In this document: positions 35,043 to 42,570 of the stretch, piece after piece
Position numbering within the stretch: the first letter of the stretch is position 1
Layout of the letters: the number at the start of each line of letters is the position of its first letter
Origin: Metabacillus indicus LMG 22858
GTDB taxonomy: Bacteria; Bacillota; Bacilli; Bacillales; Bacillaceae
Assembly: GCF_000708755.2 (NCBI RefSeq)
Contig: NZ_JGVU02000002.1
Coordinates: 868,001-932,000, forward strand
Length of the DNA: 64,000 bases
Direction: 5' to 3'
Position numbers and translations under genes: made by a program
The notes under the pieces: model-generated
The model's database searches: none
What the model saw: the letters and a program-made list of their open reading frames with translations, nothing else
Told to the model about the DNA's origin: nothing

Positions 35043-35309
35043 TTATGCGCCAAGCTGTTCTGCCATGATGACACGCTCTACTGCTTCAATAGCTTCTTTT
35101 TCATCTTCGCCTTCGGCTGATACGGTAATGGTTGTACCTTTTCCAATGCCTAGTGACATTACACCCATAATTGATTTCAGGTTAACCTTGCGGCCGTTCG
35201 CTTCCAGGTTCACATCTGCTGTAAAAGAGTTGACTGCATTGACAAGAGATGTTGCAGGACGTGCATGTATGCCTGACTCGCTTGTAATTTCAAATTTCTT
35301 CTGCTGCAT
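35043..35309 (-). CDS. Orphan HPr-family phosphocarrier protein
   Basis: An 88-residue HPr. The catalytic His of SGIHARPAT (about residue 15) and the regulatory Ser of KSIMGVMSLG (about residue 46) are both present, so it is HPr-like, not Crh (which has Gln at the first site). HPr accepts phosphate from enzyme I for sugar uptake and, when Ser-phosphorylated, is a CcpA co-repressor. No ptsI lies next to it. ATG at MQQKK is preceded by GAGAGGGGAAAG. It may be the main ptsH moved away from ptsI, or a second copy. Confidence 0.88.
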   Translation of the reverse strand: MQQKKFEITSESGIHARPATSLVNAVNSFTADVNLEANGRKVNLKSIMGVMSLGIGKGTTITVSAEGEDEKEAIEAVERVIMAEQLGA

Positions 35310-35378
35310 CTTTCTTTCCCCTCTCCTCATTCTACAAAGAAATATTATAATCGTTTTTGATCAAAAGGAAACTGTTTT

Positions 35379-35639
35379 TTAAGCAAGCTTAATGATTTCT
35401 TCATTTGTAATGTAGCTGTGCAGATAAATGGTGCAGATTTGCGTGTTCTTTTTTTCTACAATGATGGTGTTCTGAAGGGCATCTTTAATGAGAATCAGCC
35501 TTTCATGCTCGAAGTCCAGCAGTGATTCAAGCGTTTCAAGCTGGCTGCATGCCTGCAGAAAACGGTCATCGCTCATTTTTCGGTCTTTTTTAAAAATAAC
35601 CTGCATGTTTCCAATGTTTGTTTTGTACACGTTTCCCAC
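35379..35639 (-). CDS. Conserved hypothetical protein, about 86 residues
   Basis: A soluble protein with NMQVIFKKDRKMSDDRFLQ, a helical ETLESLLDFEHERLILIK, and SYITNEEIIKLA. GTG starts are possible at the first or fourth codon; AAAGGGAT lies close upstream, so the exact start is unsure. Divergent from cspD. No function assignable. Confidence 0.55.
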   Translation of the reverse strand: MGNVYKTNIGNMQVIFKKDRKMSDDRFLQACSQLETLESLLDFEHERLILIKDALQNTIIVEKKNTQICTIYLHSYITNEEIIKLA

Positions 35640-35706
35640 ATCCCTTTACAAGTTATTCCACCTATAATTAAAATATCTGAAATTTCCGTAAAAATCTATA
35701 GGTAAC

Positions 35707-35735
35707 TTGACGACAAATTTCCAATAGTGTATATT
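35707..35735 (+). promoter_or_regulatory. Sigma-A promoter of cspD with long leader
   Basis: TTGACG, 17 bases, TATATT. The start would be near 35742, leaving a leader of about 125 bases before the ATG, typical for cold-shock genes whose leader RNA controls translation. Confidence 0.75.
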
Positions 35736-35867
35736 TAAATCATCATTTAGCTAATAGTTAGTGAAACATCGTTTTTCCAAACTTTGTTTGCGCATACATA
35801 TTCGCTGATTGATAAAATATTTCCAGGTAGCAACACCTGTGCTACAGTATTAGGAGGATAAAGTACT

Positions 35868-36068
35868 ATGCAAAACGGTAAAGTTAAATGGTTCAACAAC
35901 GAAAAAGGTTTCGGTTTTATCGAAGTTGAAGGCGGAGACGATGTATTTGTACATTTCTCAGCTATCGAGGGAGACGGCTACAAGTCACTTGAAGAAGGCC
36001 AGGAAGTTTCTTTCGAAATCGTTGAAGGCAACCGTGGACCACAAGCTGCTAACGTAGTGAAACTATAA
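35868..36068 (+). CDS. cspD: Cold-shock protein
   Basis: A 66-residue CspA-type nucleic-acid chaperone. It starts [18 protein letters not shown] with RNP1 (KGFGFIEV) and RNP2 (VFVHF). TTAGGAGGAT precedes the ATG. Named cspD by place between the ypd/ype genes. Monocistronic with its own promoter and a bidirectional terminator. Confidence 0.93.
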   Translation: MQNGKVKWFNNEKGFGFIEVEGGDDVFVHFSAIEGDGYKSLEEGQEVSFEIVEGNRGPQAANVVKL

Positions 36069-36106
36069 TTACAAACGTACATTATAATTGATCATATACG
36101 AATGCA

Positions 36107-36141
36107 AGAAAGAGGCTGAGATATCTCAGCCTCTTTCTTTC
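36107..36141. terminator. Bidirectional terminator between cspD and the next gene
   Basis: A near-perfect palindrome AAGAAAGAGGCTGAGATA/TATCTCAGCCTCTTTCTT. It contains the stop codon of the minus-strand gene. Confidence 0.9.
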
Positions 36142-36332
36142 GTTAAATCCTGGCTGACAATTAAAAATTCAACAGCCTTTAAGTTTTGCTTAAGCTTCCC
36201 TTCGATCCTTTTTACTTCAAACTGGTTAAAGACGCTGCCGTTTTTTGCCATGAACAAAAGCATATCTAAATCGCCATATATTTCGTAAAAAGCCTGCTTT
36301 ATATCATCATTGATTTTGATTGTTGTTTTCAT
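36126..36332 (-). CDS. Small hypothetical protein, 68 residues
   Basis: Starts MKTTIKINDDIKQAF after GGGGAGGGTGACAG; the body has DLDMLLFMAKNGSVFNQFEV and a basic C-terminus. The stop lies inside the terminator. In B. subtilis degR sits near here, but I cannot confirm similarity, so no symbol is given. Function unknown. Confidence 0.65.
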   Translation of the reverse strand: MKTTIKINDDIKQAFYEIYGDLDMLLFMAKNGSVFNQFEVKRIEGKLKQNLKAVEFLIVSQDLTKERG

Positions 36333-36524
36333 TGCTGTCACCCTCCCCTGCGGCATAGTCAAAAAGGTTCATCCTAATCTACAGTTATTCTTCAATAAAG
36401 AACAAAATCCTTCTTTTTAACGAATATTTATTTTAGAGAAATTTTCATCCAGTTTCTTTCGCCCTATTTTTTCGATGTATATTTTAAGAAGGTTGTCGAA
36501 CGATAAAGGTGTGGAGGTGAGGAC

Positions 36525-36791
36525 TTGGATCAAATTAATCACACAGGTCTTATCAGCGGTTTTAACAACTTAAAGCAGCTTGAAATGGCAGTTGCTGCTG
36601 CACAGAAAATGACGGGCTCGGCAACGATGAGCATGGATCCTGAAGCTATCCAAAACGCAGAAAAAGCTTTGCAGGATGCTAAAGCCATTTATCAGACAGC
36701 TGGTGAGACAGGCGTTGATCAGCCGTTTTTAAGCAATCAGAATGAGCTTTTGCTGCAGTGCGAGCATCAGCTTAATGAAGCGAAAAAATAA
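36525..36791 (+). CDS. DUF2564 family protein
   Basis: An 88-residue protein with the DUF2564 core NNLKQLEMAVAAAQKMTGSATM and a helical tail. TTG start with GGAGGTGAGG upstream. Spore formers often carry one copy; function unknown. Ends in a terminator before ypeQ. Confidence 0.8.
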   Translation: MDQINHTGLISGFNNLKQLEMAVAAAQKMTGSATMSMDPEAIQNAEKALQDAKAIYQTAGETGVDQPFLSNQNELLLQCEHQLNEAKK

Positions 36792-36792
36792 A

Positions 36793-36819
36793 AAAATCCG
36801 CTGAGTTCAGCGGATTTTT
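36793..36819. terminator. Bidirectional terminator between the DUF2564 gene and ypeQ
   Basis: AAAATCCGCTGA pairs with TCAGCGGATTTTT. Confidence 0.88.
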
Positions 36820-36829
36820 CTCTGTTTTT

Positions 36830-37015
36830 CTATACAAGTTTTTTGCCGTACTCCTTCATCTTTTGCCCTACTGTGCATTCTCCAATGCAAAATGCATGGG
36901 CTGCTTTTTTCCCGCGTTCTTTTCTGAAAAGTTTTTTGAGAAGACAGTCTGAGCAGTATGTATCATTCAGCTCATCAATCTCATGGACGATTTGTCTTTT
37001 GTCTCTCTCATTCAT
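36830..37015 (-). CDS. ypeQ: Zinc-finger small protein YpeQ
   Basis: A 61-residue protein with a probable zinc site of four cysteines and nearby His: YCSDCLLKKLF and HAFCIGECTVG. It overlaps the end of ypeP by eight bases, so translation is coupled. Named by place and family. Function unknown. Confidence 0.8.
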   Translation of the reverse strand: MNERDKRQIVHEIDELNDTYCSDCLLKKLFRKERGKKAAHAFCIGECTVGQKMKEYGKKLV

Positions 37016-37676
37016 CTTGATCACCAGCCGTCCATTCACTTGCAACCTTTATGCCGCTGAGCCCCTGTCCTGCAAGTTTATCCGCCTCGGCATTTTCTTT
37101 TCTGGCGACAGGTACGCAGATTGGGCGGATGTTTCTCTTGTTAAGTGCTTTTTCTATTTTATCAAGCCAGCGGGAGTATGCTTCCTCGTAGCAGGGCCAC
37201 TCTCCCGAAAGCTGATTGAGAACGACCTGCGAGTCTCCTTTAAACGTGACGTCCTGATGCTGCACGCCGAGCTCTTCAAGCTTTTGGACCAAAAAATAAA
37301 AGGCCATGTATTCTGCTTCATTGTTAGAAAGAGCCTCCGCCTTTTGACTGTATCTCATTCTTGATCGTTTACCGTTTATTGTATAGTAGATAACAGCTCC
37401 AAGGCCCGCTTCTTTTGAGAGCTTATTATAATTTCCGTCAAAAAAAGCTTCTACATCCGTTGGTTCATGCGCAACTTCGAGTCCCAGCTTCTTAAGTTCT
37501 TTAAGTGTCCATGAAGTGCCCCTGGAATCAATAAACTCAAGTGACTGGGCTCTGCCTGTTTTTTCGGCATCTTCTCCGATACTGATGGCAGTCTCAAGAT
37601 CGGTCTCATCCGAACTGAACAGGACGCTCTGCTTTTTCGGGGTTTTGTACATCCACTGAATGTGATATTTCACCAT
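37008..37676 (-). CDS. ypeP: RNase H-like protein YpeP with N-terminal caulimovirus-type domain
   Basis: A 222-residue protein. Residues 1-70 are beta-rich and resemble the N-terminal RNA/DNA-binding extension of RNases H. The RNase H fold follows with acidic residues FFDGNYN, NNEAEYMA, KGDSQVV and a final Asp in AEADKLAGQGL. The DEDD set appears complete, so it may be active. ATG start preceded by CAGGAGTG. It overlaps ypeQ. Confidence 0.85.
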   Translation of the reverse strand: MVKYHIQWMYKTPKKQSVLFSSDETDLETAISIGEDAEKTGRAQSLEFIDSRGTSWTLKELKKLGLEVAHEPTDVEAFFDGNYNKLSKEAGLGAVIYYTINGKRSRMRYSQKAEALSNNEAEYMAFYFLVQKLEELGVQHQDVTFKGDSQVVLNQLSGEWPCYEEAYSRWLDKIEKALNKRNIRPICVPVARKENAEADKLAGQGLSGIKVASEWTAGDQDE

Positions 37677-37746
37677 TTTCACTCCTGACTTCATGGTTCG
37701 TGTTATCCTGTAGTCTTGCTTGTACCGGCAATTGTATTCAATGTGC

Positions 37747-37752
37747 TATAAT
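37747..37752 (+). promoter_or_regulatory. Possible extended -10 promoter of ypdP
   Basis: TGCTATAAT is an extended -10 with no good -35. It would give a leader of about 73 bases. The leader contains AAGG and CCTT blocks around an A-rich stretch but does not match the preQ1 riboswitch consensus. Confidence 0.4.
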
Positions 37753-37831
37753 CATATTCGGCTTAATGCATAGTAAGGGAAAAGTCTTCACAAAAAAACC
37801 TTCCTAAATTATATCAGCAAGGAGATTTTAT

Positions 37832-38509
37832 ATGCCAAACGAATTATTGTGGATCGGATTTGCATTCATTAATTTTATCATTGTTCTGCTATTTTATAAA
37901 CTTTTCGGCAAGAGCGGATTATTTGTCTGGATCGGATTTTCGACCGTTGTAGCCAACCTTCAGGTAGTCAAAACGATCGAGATCTTCGGATTAACGGCCA
38001 CGATGGGGAATATCATGTATGGTACTGCCTTTTTAGTGACCGACATCATCAATGAAAAATACGGGGAAAAAGAGGCCAAAAAAGCCGTCTGGCTGGGTTT
38101 TGCAACATTGATTTCCCTTACCGTCATTATGCAGGGTGTACTCATGTTCCAGCCTGATGAAACGGACTTTGCACAAGGGGCATTAAAGACGATTTTTGAT
38201 ATGATTCCCCGTATTGCCATCGGGAGCCTCGCAGCCTTTATTATCAGCCAGTATACAGATGTGGCAATTTACTCATGGCTCAGACGGAAGTTTCCATCTG
38301 ACAGGCTGCTGTGGGTCAGGAATAACGGAAGCACGATGATCAGCCAGCTGCTTGACACCCTTATTTTCACATCAATTGCCTTTTTGGGCGTCTATCCGTT
38401 TGACATCTGGATTCAGATTTTCATCACGACTTATCTGATTAAATTTGTCGTTGCTATTATTGATACACCATTTGCGTATCTGGCCAAAAGAATAAAACCT
38501 GCGGAATGA
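37832..38509 (+). CDS. ypdP: Queuosine precursor transporter YpdP
   Basis: A 225-residue membrane protein of the VUT/YhhQ family that imports queuine precursors (preQ0/preQ1). About six helices; family signatures are TAFLVTDIINEKYGEKEAKKAV and NNGSTMISQLLDTLIF. A strong ribosome site AAGGAGA precedes the ATG. Followed by ypdQ after 12 bases. Confidence 0.9.
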   Translation: MPNELLWIGFAFINFIIVLLFYKLFGKSGLFVWIGFSTVVANLQVVKTIEIFGLTATMGNIMYGTAFLVTDIINEKYGEKEAKKAVWLGFATLISLTVIMQGVLMFQPDETDFAQGALKTIFDMIPRIAIGSLAAFIISQYTDVAIYSWLRRKFPSDRLLWVRNNGSTMISQLLDTLIFTSIAFLGVYPFDIWIQIFITTYLIKFVVAIIDTPFAYLAKRIKPAE

Positions 38510-38521
38510 GGAGAGGAAGAA

Positions 38522-38923
38522 ATGATTGAAGTATATGTGGATGGTGCCAGTGCCGGAGACCCGGGCCCTTCCGGAGCAGGCATCTTCATAAAAGGGCATG
38601 GCAAGGGAGAGCAGTTTGCCGTGCCGCTTGGAACAATGACGAATCATGAAGCGGAGTATCATGCATTGATAAAAAGCCTTGAGATCTGCAGGGAGAAAGG
38701 GTTTTCCATCATTTCAGTCAGGACCGACTCCCAGCTTGTCGAGCGGGCTGTTGAAAAAGAGTATGTGAAGAACCCTTCCTTTGTACCGCTGCTCGAGAGA
38801 GTTCTTGAGCTGAAAAACGGATTTGATCTTTTTTTCATTAAATGGATTCCAAGCAAGCAGAACGCGGTTGCTGATGAGCTTGCGAGAAAAGCGATCCGGA
38901 TGAATGGCAGTGATAAAGCATGA
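38522..38923 (+). CDS. ypdQ: RNase HI-like protein YpdQ
   Basis: A 133-residue RNase H-fold protein with the acidic set EVYVDGASAG (Asp), NHEAEYHAL (Glu), VRTDSQLV (Asp) and AVADELARKA (Asp). The basic handle of E. coli RNase HI is absent. It overlaps the EamA gene by four bases. Activity cannot be judged from sequence alone. Confidence 0.88.
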   Translation: MIEVYVDGASAGDPGPSGAGIFIKGHGKGEQFAVPLGTMTNHEAEYHALIKSLEICREKGFSIISVRTDSQLVERAVEKEYVKNPSFVPLLERVLELKNGFDLFFIKWIPSKQNAVADELARKAIRMNGSDKA

Positions 38924-39816
38924 AGATTAAATCATCTCTCACAGCCGATCTCAGCCTGCTTCTTGTGGCATGCATTTGGGGGTCTACTTTTGTTATTGTT
39001 CAAAAAGCGATTCAGTTTATGCCCCCTCATTTTTTTAACGGCGTCCGGTTTTTCCTTGCTGCTTTGCTTGTCGCTTTGATTGGCAGGAAAATGACGCGTC
39101 TAGCTCCTTCGAAACGTTCAATTGCCGCCGGTGTCACATTGGGTCTGTTTCTCTTTCTCGGCTACGCTTTTCAGACAGTCGGCCTTTTGTATACGACTTC
39201 TTCTAAAGCAGGATTTATTACGGGCCTGAGCGTGATGATTGTTCCCCTGCTTTCCATATGGATCCTTAAGGAAGCGGCAAGGAAAACAGTTTATGCCGCA
39301 GCAGCGGTTGGCACAGCAGGTCTGTATTTTTTGACATTCAGCGGCTTTTCATCATTTAACCAGGGTGACTTGCTCGTTTTCTGCTGTGCTCTTGCCTTTG
39401 CCCTGCATATTTTGTTTACGGGAAGGTTCTCGGGACAGCACGATGCCTGGCTTTTGACCATCGTCCAATTATTTACCGTTTCTATTCTGAGTTTTTCAGC
39501 GTCAGGTCTTTTTGAAAATGTGCCGGATGCGGGAAAAATGCTGACAGCGGACGTGATGTTAGCCCTGTTTATTACAGCCTTTTTTGCAACAGCTTTTGCT
39601 TTTTTTGTCCAGACAAAGCTTCAGCAGTATACGACAGCATCCAGGGTTGCCCTCATATACGCATCAGAGCCTGTATTTGCAGCGCTGACTGCCTACTTCT
39701 TCGCAGGTGAGCGGCTCTCTTCAGCCGGTATATTCGGCTGTGTACTCATTCTATCTGCGATGCTGATGGCGGAATGGAAGCCTGCCCGAAAAAAAGAATC
39801 AATTGTTTCCCATTAA
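38920..39816 (+). CDS. DMT-superfamily (EamA) transporter
   Basis: A 298-residue protein of ten membrane helices, two EamA repeats, with CIWGSTFVIVQKAI and VALIYASEPVFAALTAYFF. It is probably a metabolite exporter. Translationally coupled to ypdQ. Substrate unknown. Confidence 0.88.
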   Translation: MKIKSSLTADLSLLLVACIWGSTFVIVQKAIQFMPPHFFNGVRFFLAALLVALIGRKMTRLAPSKRSIAAGVTLGLFLFLGYAFQTVGLLYTTSSKAGFITGLSVMIVPLLSIWILKEAARKTVYAAAAVGTAGLYFLTFSGFSSFNQGDLLVFCCALAFALHILFTGRFSGQHDAWLLTIVQLFTVSILSFSASGLFENVPDAGKMLTADVMLALFITAFFATAFAFFVQTKLQQYTTASRVALIYASEPVFAALTAYFFAGERLSSAGIFGCVLILSAMLMAEWKPARKKESIVSH

Positions 39817-39846
39817 AAAAATCCCGGAGATCTCCGGGATTTTTTA
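39817..39846. terminator. Bidirectional terminator
   Basis: A perfect palindrome AAAAAATCCCGGAGA/TCTCCGGGATTTTTT between converging genes. Confidence 0.92.
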
Positions 39847-40122
39847 ATTTAAAATGTTCAGTTCCCTTGCAACCCGCAGCGCCTGGCTGCGGTTTCTTGC
39901 CTTTTCTTTTGTCAGTCTTTCTAGAAGAGAGACAAAAAAAGCGCCGTCAAATTCTTTTTGTGCTTTTAATGTCAGCTCGATTGCAGCTATGACCAGCTTA
40001 TCTTCTGCGCCAGTATAGTGCTTTCCAAATTCAATAAATCCGAGGGCATCTTCCTTAAAGTGAAATCCCTTATCCTGTAAATGCTGCAAATAATCTGTGA
40101 CTGATTGTATCGTATGTAGCAA
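39844..40122 (-). CDS. Small conserved protein, 92 residues
   Basis: A soluble helical protein: MLHTIQSVTDYLQHLQDKG, FIEFGKHYTGAEDKLVIAAIE, and a basic C-terminus LTKEKARNRSQALRVAREL. It may be DUF6123-like, but this is from memory and weak. Ends in the palindromic terminator. Followed upstream by the SDR-like gene 22 bases away. Confidence 0.65.
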   Translation of the reverse strand: MLHTIQSVTDYLQHLQDKGFHFKEDALGFIEFGKHYTGAEDKLVIAAIELTLKAQKEFDGAFFVSLLERLTKEKARNRSQALRVARELNILN

Positions 40123-40144
40123 GCATACCCCGCCTTAGCATGTT

Positions 40145-40801
40145 CTAATAGCCAATATCCTTAATTTCATCAGATTGAAATGTGATAACCAGAGGATCTT
40201 TATTCTGTGCTTCCTTCAGCATTGCTTTTGCAACCGTTTTCGCATGTATAGGCTTCATCGCTTTTAGTTTGCCTATAAAGACAAAACCGAAAAGTTTAAA
40301 CAGCCACTCACCCAGTTTTTCCCCCATCCGGAATTCCTGTCTGTCTCCAAGCAGAAGAGAGGGCCTGAACAGAATAACTGACGGAAGGCCAATGTTTCTG
40401 AGTGCATCCTCCATTTGTCCTTTTACCCGGTTATAGTAAAAGAGCGAATCTCTGTCAGCACCTATTGCAGAGACAGCCAGCACCCGTTTCACTCCCTGCT
40501 GTTTTGCAAGCTTTGCCGCCTCCACTGAATATTCGAAATCAACTTTATAGAAAGCTTCTTTTGATTTTGCTTTTTTCATGGTTGTGCCAAGACATAAGAA
40601 GAGGTCATCCACCTCAAATTCATGTTTGCTTGCTGAAAGATGATTAAAGTCGACGACGATGTTCTTATGCTTATCGTGTTTGCGGTCCAATGCTTTCCTT
40701 GTAACCGTCTTCACTTCTGAATAATGCTTTGATGAGAGCAGCAGCTCAAGCAGCTCCGTGCCGATGAGGCCGCTTGCCCCGACAATCATTGCTTTCTTCA
40801 T
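40145..40801 (-). CDS. NAD(P)-binding oxidoreductase, NmrA/TIP30-like
   Basis: A 218-residue Rossmann protein opening with IVGASGLIGTELLELLL (GxxGxxG). Also LFLCLGTTMKKAKSKE, LAVSAIGAD and YNRVKGQMEDALR, the Tyr-x-x-x-Lys-like segment. Atypical short-chain/extended SDR of the YwnB type. Substrate unknown. Confidence 0.85.
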   Translation of the reverse strand: MKKAMIVGASGLIGTELLELLLSSKHYSEVKTVTRKALDRKHDKHKNIVVDFNHLSASKHEFEVDDLFLCLGTTMKKAKSKEAFYKVDFEYSVEAAKLAKQQGVKRVLAVSAIGADRDSLFYYNRVKGQMEDALRNIGLPSVILFRPSLLLGDRQEFRMGEKLGEWLFKLFGFVFIGKLKAMKPIHAKTVAKAMLKEAQNKDPLVITFQSDEIKDIGY

Positions 40802-40836
40802 GATTTGTCACTCCAATCTTCTTCGGATCATAAAGG

Positions 40837-40871
40837 AAACGGGATCAAAAACAAAGGGCTTGCTCCCGTTT
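40837..40871 (-). terminator. Possible terminator after ypcP
   Basis: AAACGGGA pairs with TCCCGTTT, but the loop of about 19 bases is long and the T tract is weak. Confidence 0.4.
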
Positions 40872-40901
40872 TGGGGCCGGTTATGTAAAAGAGAAGAGAG
40901 G

Positions 40902-41801
40902 TCATATTGCCTCTCTGGAATTCAATGCATCTGATAAAAAGGTATGAAGCCCTCTAAGCTCCATTTCTTCAATTAACCGTGCAGCACGGCTGTGCTCTGC
41001 ATCAAATACAGCTTCTTCAAGGGTGCATTCAACAGGTACATCGCACGCAATTTCTGCAAGCCGTCTTGATAGATGAAGCATGTCCAAATCCTGCTCAATC
41101 TTTGACCGCTGGGCTTTCGTCAGCTCTTCAAGCCGCTCAAGCAGAACATCGATAGACTTGTACTTTGCAATCAGCTTGTAGGCCGTTTTCTCTCCGATGC
41201 CTTTCACTCCGGGATAGTTATCGCTGCTGTCGCCCATGAGTCCTTTCACATCCACAAGATGAGCTGGAAGAATGCCCGTTTCTTCTGTAAAGAAATCCGG
41301 CGTATACACTTTATATTGGCCAATTCCCTTCTGCATTAGAACGACCTGTATGTTTTCATCAAGCAGCTGCAGAAGATCGCGGTCGCCCGTCAGAATGGAA
41401 ATATTCATTTCAGCAGAATAAAGCTTTGCAATGGTCCCGATGCAGTCATCCGCTTCATACCCGACAAGGCCGACATTCGGAATGTTAAAAGCTTCTGCAG
41501 CCTTTTTGGCAAGGTCAAATTGCGGAAGCATTTCAACAGGAGCTTCCGGACGGTTGGCTTTATAGTGATCAAAAAGCTCTGATCTGTATGTTTTGCTGCC
41601 CATATCCCAGCAGCAGATGACATGGGTCGGCTGAAAATGTTTAACGGAAGCGAGCAGATGCTTCAGGAAGCCGTTTACTGCATTTGTCGGCACGCCCTTG
41701 CTGTTTATCATAAAGTTGCCGTAAACGCTTGTGGCGTAGAAAGCTCTGAATAAGAGAGCCATGCCGTCAACGATCAGCAAATGTTCTTTTTTGTTATTCA
41801 T
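40902..41801 (-). CDS. ypcP: 5'-3' exonuclease / flap endonuclease YpcP
   Basis: A 299-residue PIN-type 5' nuclease like the N-terminal domain of DNA polymerase I. Metal ligands lie in IVDGMALLFRAFYA, GYEADDCIGTIA, SILTGDRDLLQLL and GLMGDSSDNYPGVKGIGEKTA (with the H3TH motif). It would remove RNA primers and flaps on the lagging strand. Located upstream of the SASP-like gene on the complementary order of B. subtilis. Confidence 0.93.
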   Translation of the reverse strand: MNNKKEHLLIVDGMALLFRAFYATSVYGNFMINSKGVPTNAVNGFLKHLLASVKHFQPTHVICCWDMGSKTYRSELFDHYKANRPEAPVEMLPQFDLAKKAAEAFNIPNVGLVGYEADDCIGTIAKLYSAEMNISILTGDRDLLQLLDENIQVVLMQKGIGQYKVYTPDFFTEETGILPAHLVDVKGLMGDSSDNYPGVKGIGEKTAYKLIAKYKSIDVLLERLEELTKAQRSKIEQDLDMLHLSRRLAEIACDVPVECTLEEAVFDAEHSRAARLIEEMELRGLHTFLSDALNSREAI

Positions 41802-41888
41802 ATAGAGATCAAACTCCTATTCTAAAAAATACGCTGTCTCTATCATACCATAATTATGTCCGCGGGAAGAAAGGGAAAAACATGAAAA

Positions 41889-41910
41889 GGGCCGTTCTAT
41901 AGAACGGCCC
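41889..41910 (-). terminator. Terminator after the 41-residue SASP-like gene
   Basis: GGGCCGTTC pairs with GAACGGCCC, followed on the minus strand by TTTTC. Confidence 0.8.
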
Positions 41911-41919
41911 CCTGCTTTA

Positions 41920-42045
41920 TTACTTCTCTTTTTTGCTGTTCATTTTTTTCACTTCAGTTTCTGCGTATGAAGCGAATTCTTCATTATAGCCCTTTGCATT
42001 GTTGTTGCGCTGTGCGTTGGCATTCCCTTTTTTCGTTTTTCCCAA
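41920..42045 (-). CDS. Minor SASP-like protein, 41 residues
   Basis: The frame begins MGKTKKGNANAQRNNNAKGY and continues with EEFASYAETEVKKMNSKKEK: Asn/Lys/Gln-rich and hydrophilic, with EFAS-type residues resembling the germination-protease site of gamma-type spore proteins. TTG start, GAGGTG six bases upstream, and a terminator follows. In B. subtilis a small spore-protein gene (sspL) sits near ypcP, but the sequence I recall does not match, so no symbol is assigned. Confidence 0.65.
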   Translation of the reverse strand: MGKTKKGNANAQRNNNAKGYNEEFASYAETEVKKMNSKKEK

Positions 42046-42113
42046 AGCTGACACCTCTTTTCAGTTAGGTTAGCTTTAGTATCTTCAGGGAACAGCTGCC
42101 TGACACGAAGAAG

Positions 42114-42389
42114 TTATTGGCTGTCCTGGCCGAACTTTCTTTGCACATATTCTTTGACCATTTCCTCTGTAACGTGCTGTCTCGTTGGAATGATGCCCCC
42201 TTTTGCAAGTTCGTTGATCTCAGCTGTGACTTCATTTATGCCATTCACTGAAAAAGGCTTGGATTGTCTGCACTGCATAACCGCTTTTTCAATCAGCGCC
42301 TCTCTTTTCTCCTCTAATGCCGCAAACTTTGTAACGATGGCATTTTGCTTTTTGCTGTGTGCCGTAATGGCTTCATGTACGTTGCTCAT
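42114..42389 (-). CDS. ypbS: YpbS, DUF2533 family
   Basis: A 91-residue soluble helical protein with SNVHEAITAHSKKQN and NEVTAEINELAKGGIIPTR. Matches DUF2533/YpbS in length and in place beside dynA. Overlaps the Cys-rich gene by 17 bases. Function unknown. Confidence 0.8.
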   Translation of the reverse strand: MSNVHEAITAHSKKQNAIVTKFAALEEKREALIEKAVMQCRQSKPFSVNGINEVTAEINELAKGGIIPTRQHVTEEMVKEYVQRKFGQDSQ

Positions 42390-42570
42390 CTTGTTGATCT
42401 CCTCTTTTTTCCATTAGTTTTTTTACTGATTCCTTTGGACTCCAGCAATCAAAGGAATAATCAGGTTTTGTTTCAAATCCGAGCCGGCTGCAGCGGTAAA
42501 TCATCCGCCCTTCAGCCCGGAAGCTTTGAAAGTGTATGCAGGCGGCGCATACCTGATAGGGTGACTTCAT
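42373..42570 (-). CDS. Cys-rich small protein (putative zinc site), 65 residues
   Basis: A 65-residue protein with Cys8, Cys11, Cys27 and Cys42 (VCAACIH, RCSR, DCWSP), consistent with one zinc or Fe-S site. It overlaps dynA by four bases and ypbS by 17, so translation of dynA, this gene and ypbS is coupled. Function unknown; it may act with the membrane dynamin. Confidence 0.75.
   Translation of the reverse strand: MKSPYQVCAACIHFQSFRAEGRMIYRCSRLGFETKPDYSFDCWSPKESVKKLMEKRGDQQDEQRT

Noticed and set aside
37753-37831. preQ1 riboswitch ahead of ypdP
   Set aside because: The transporter family often has one, but the leader does not show the GUUC/AG loop and A-rich tail pairing of the class I consensus, nor the class II pattern.
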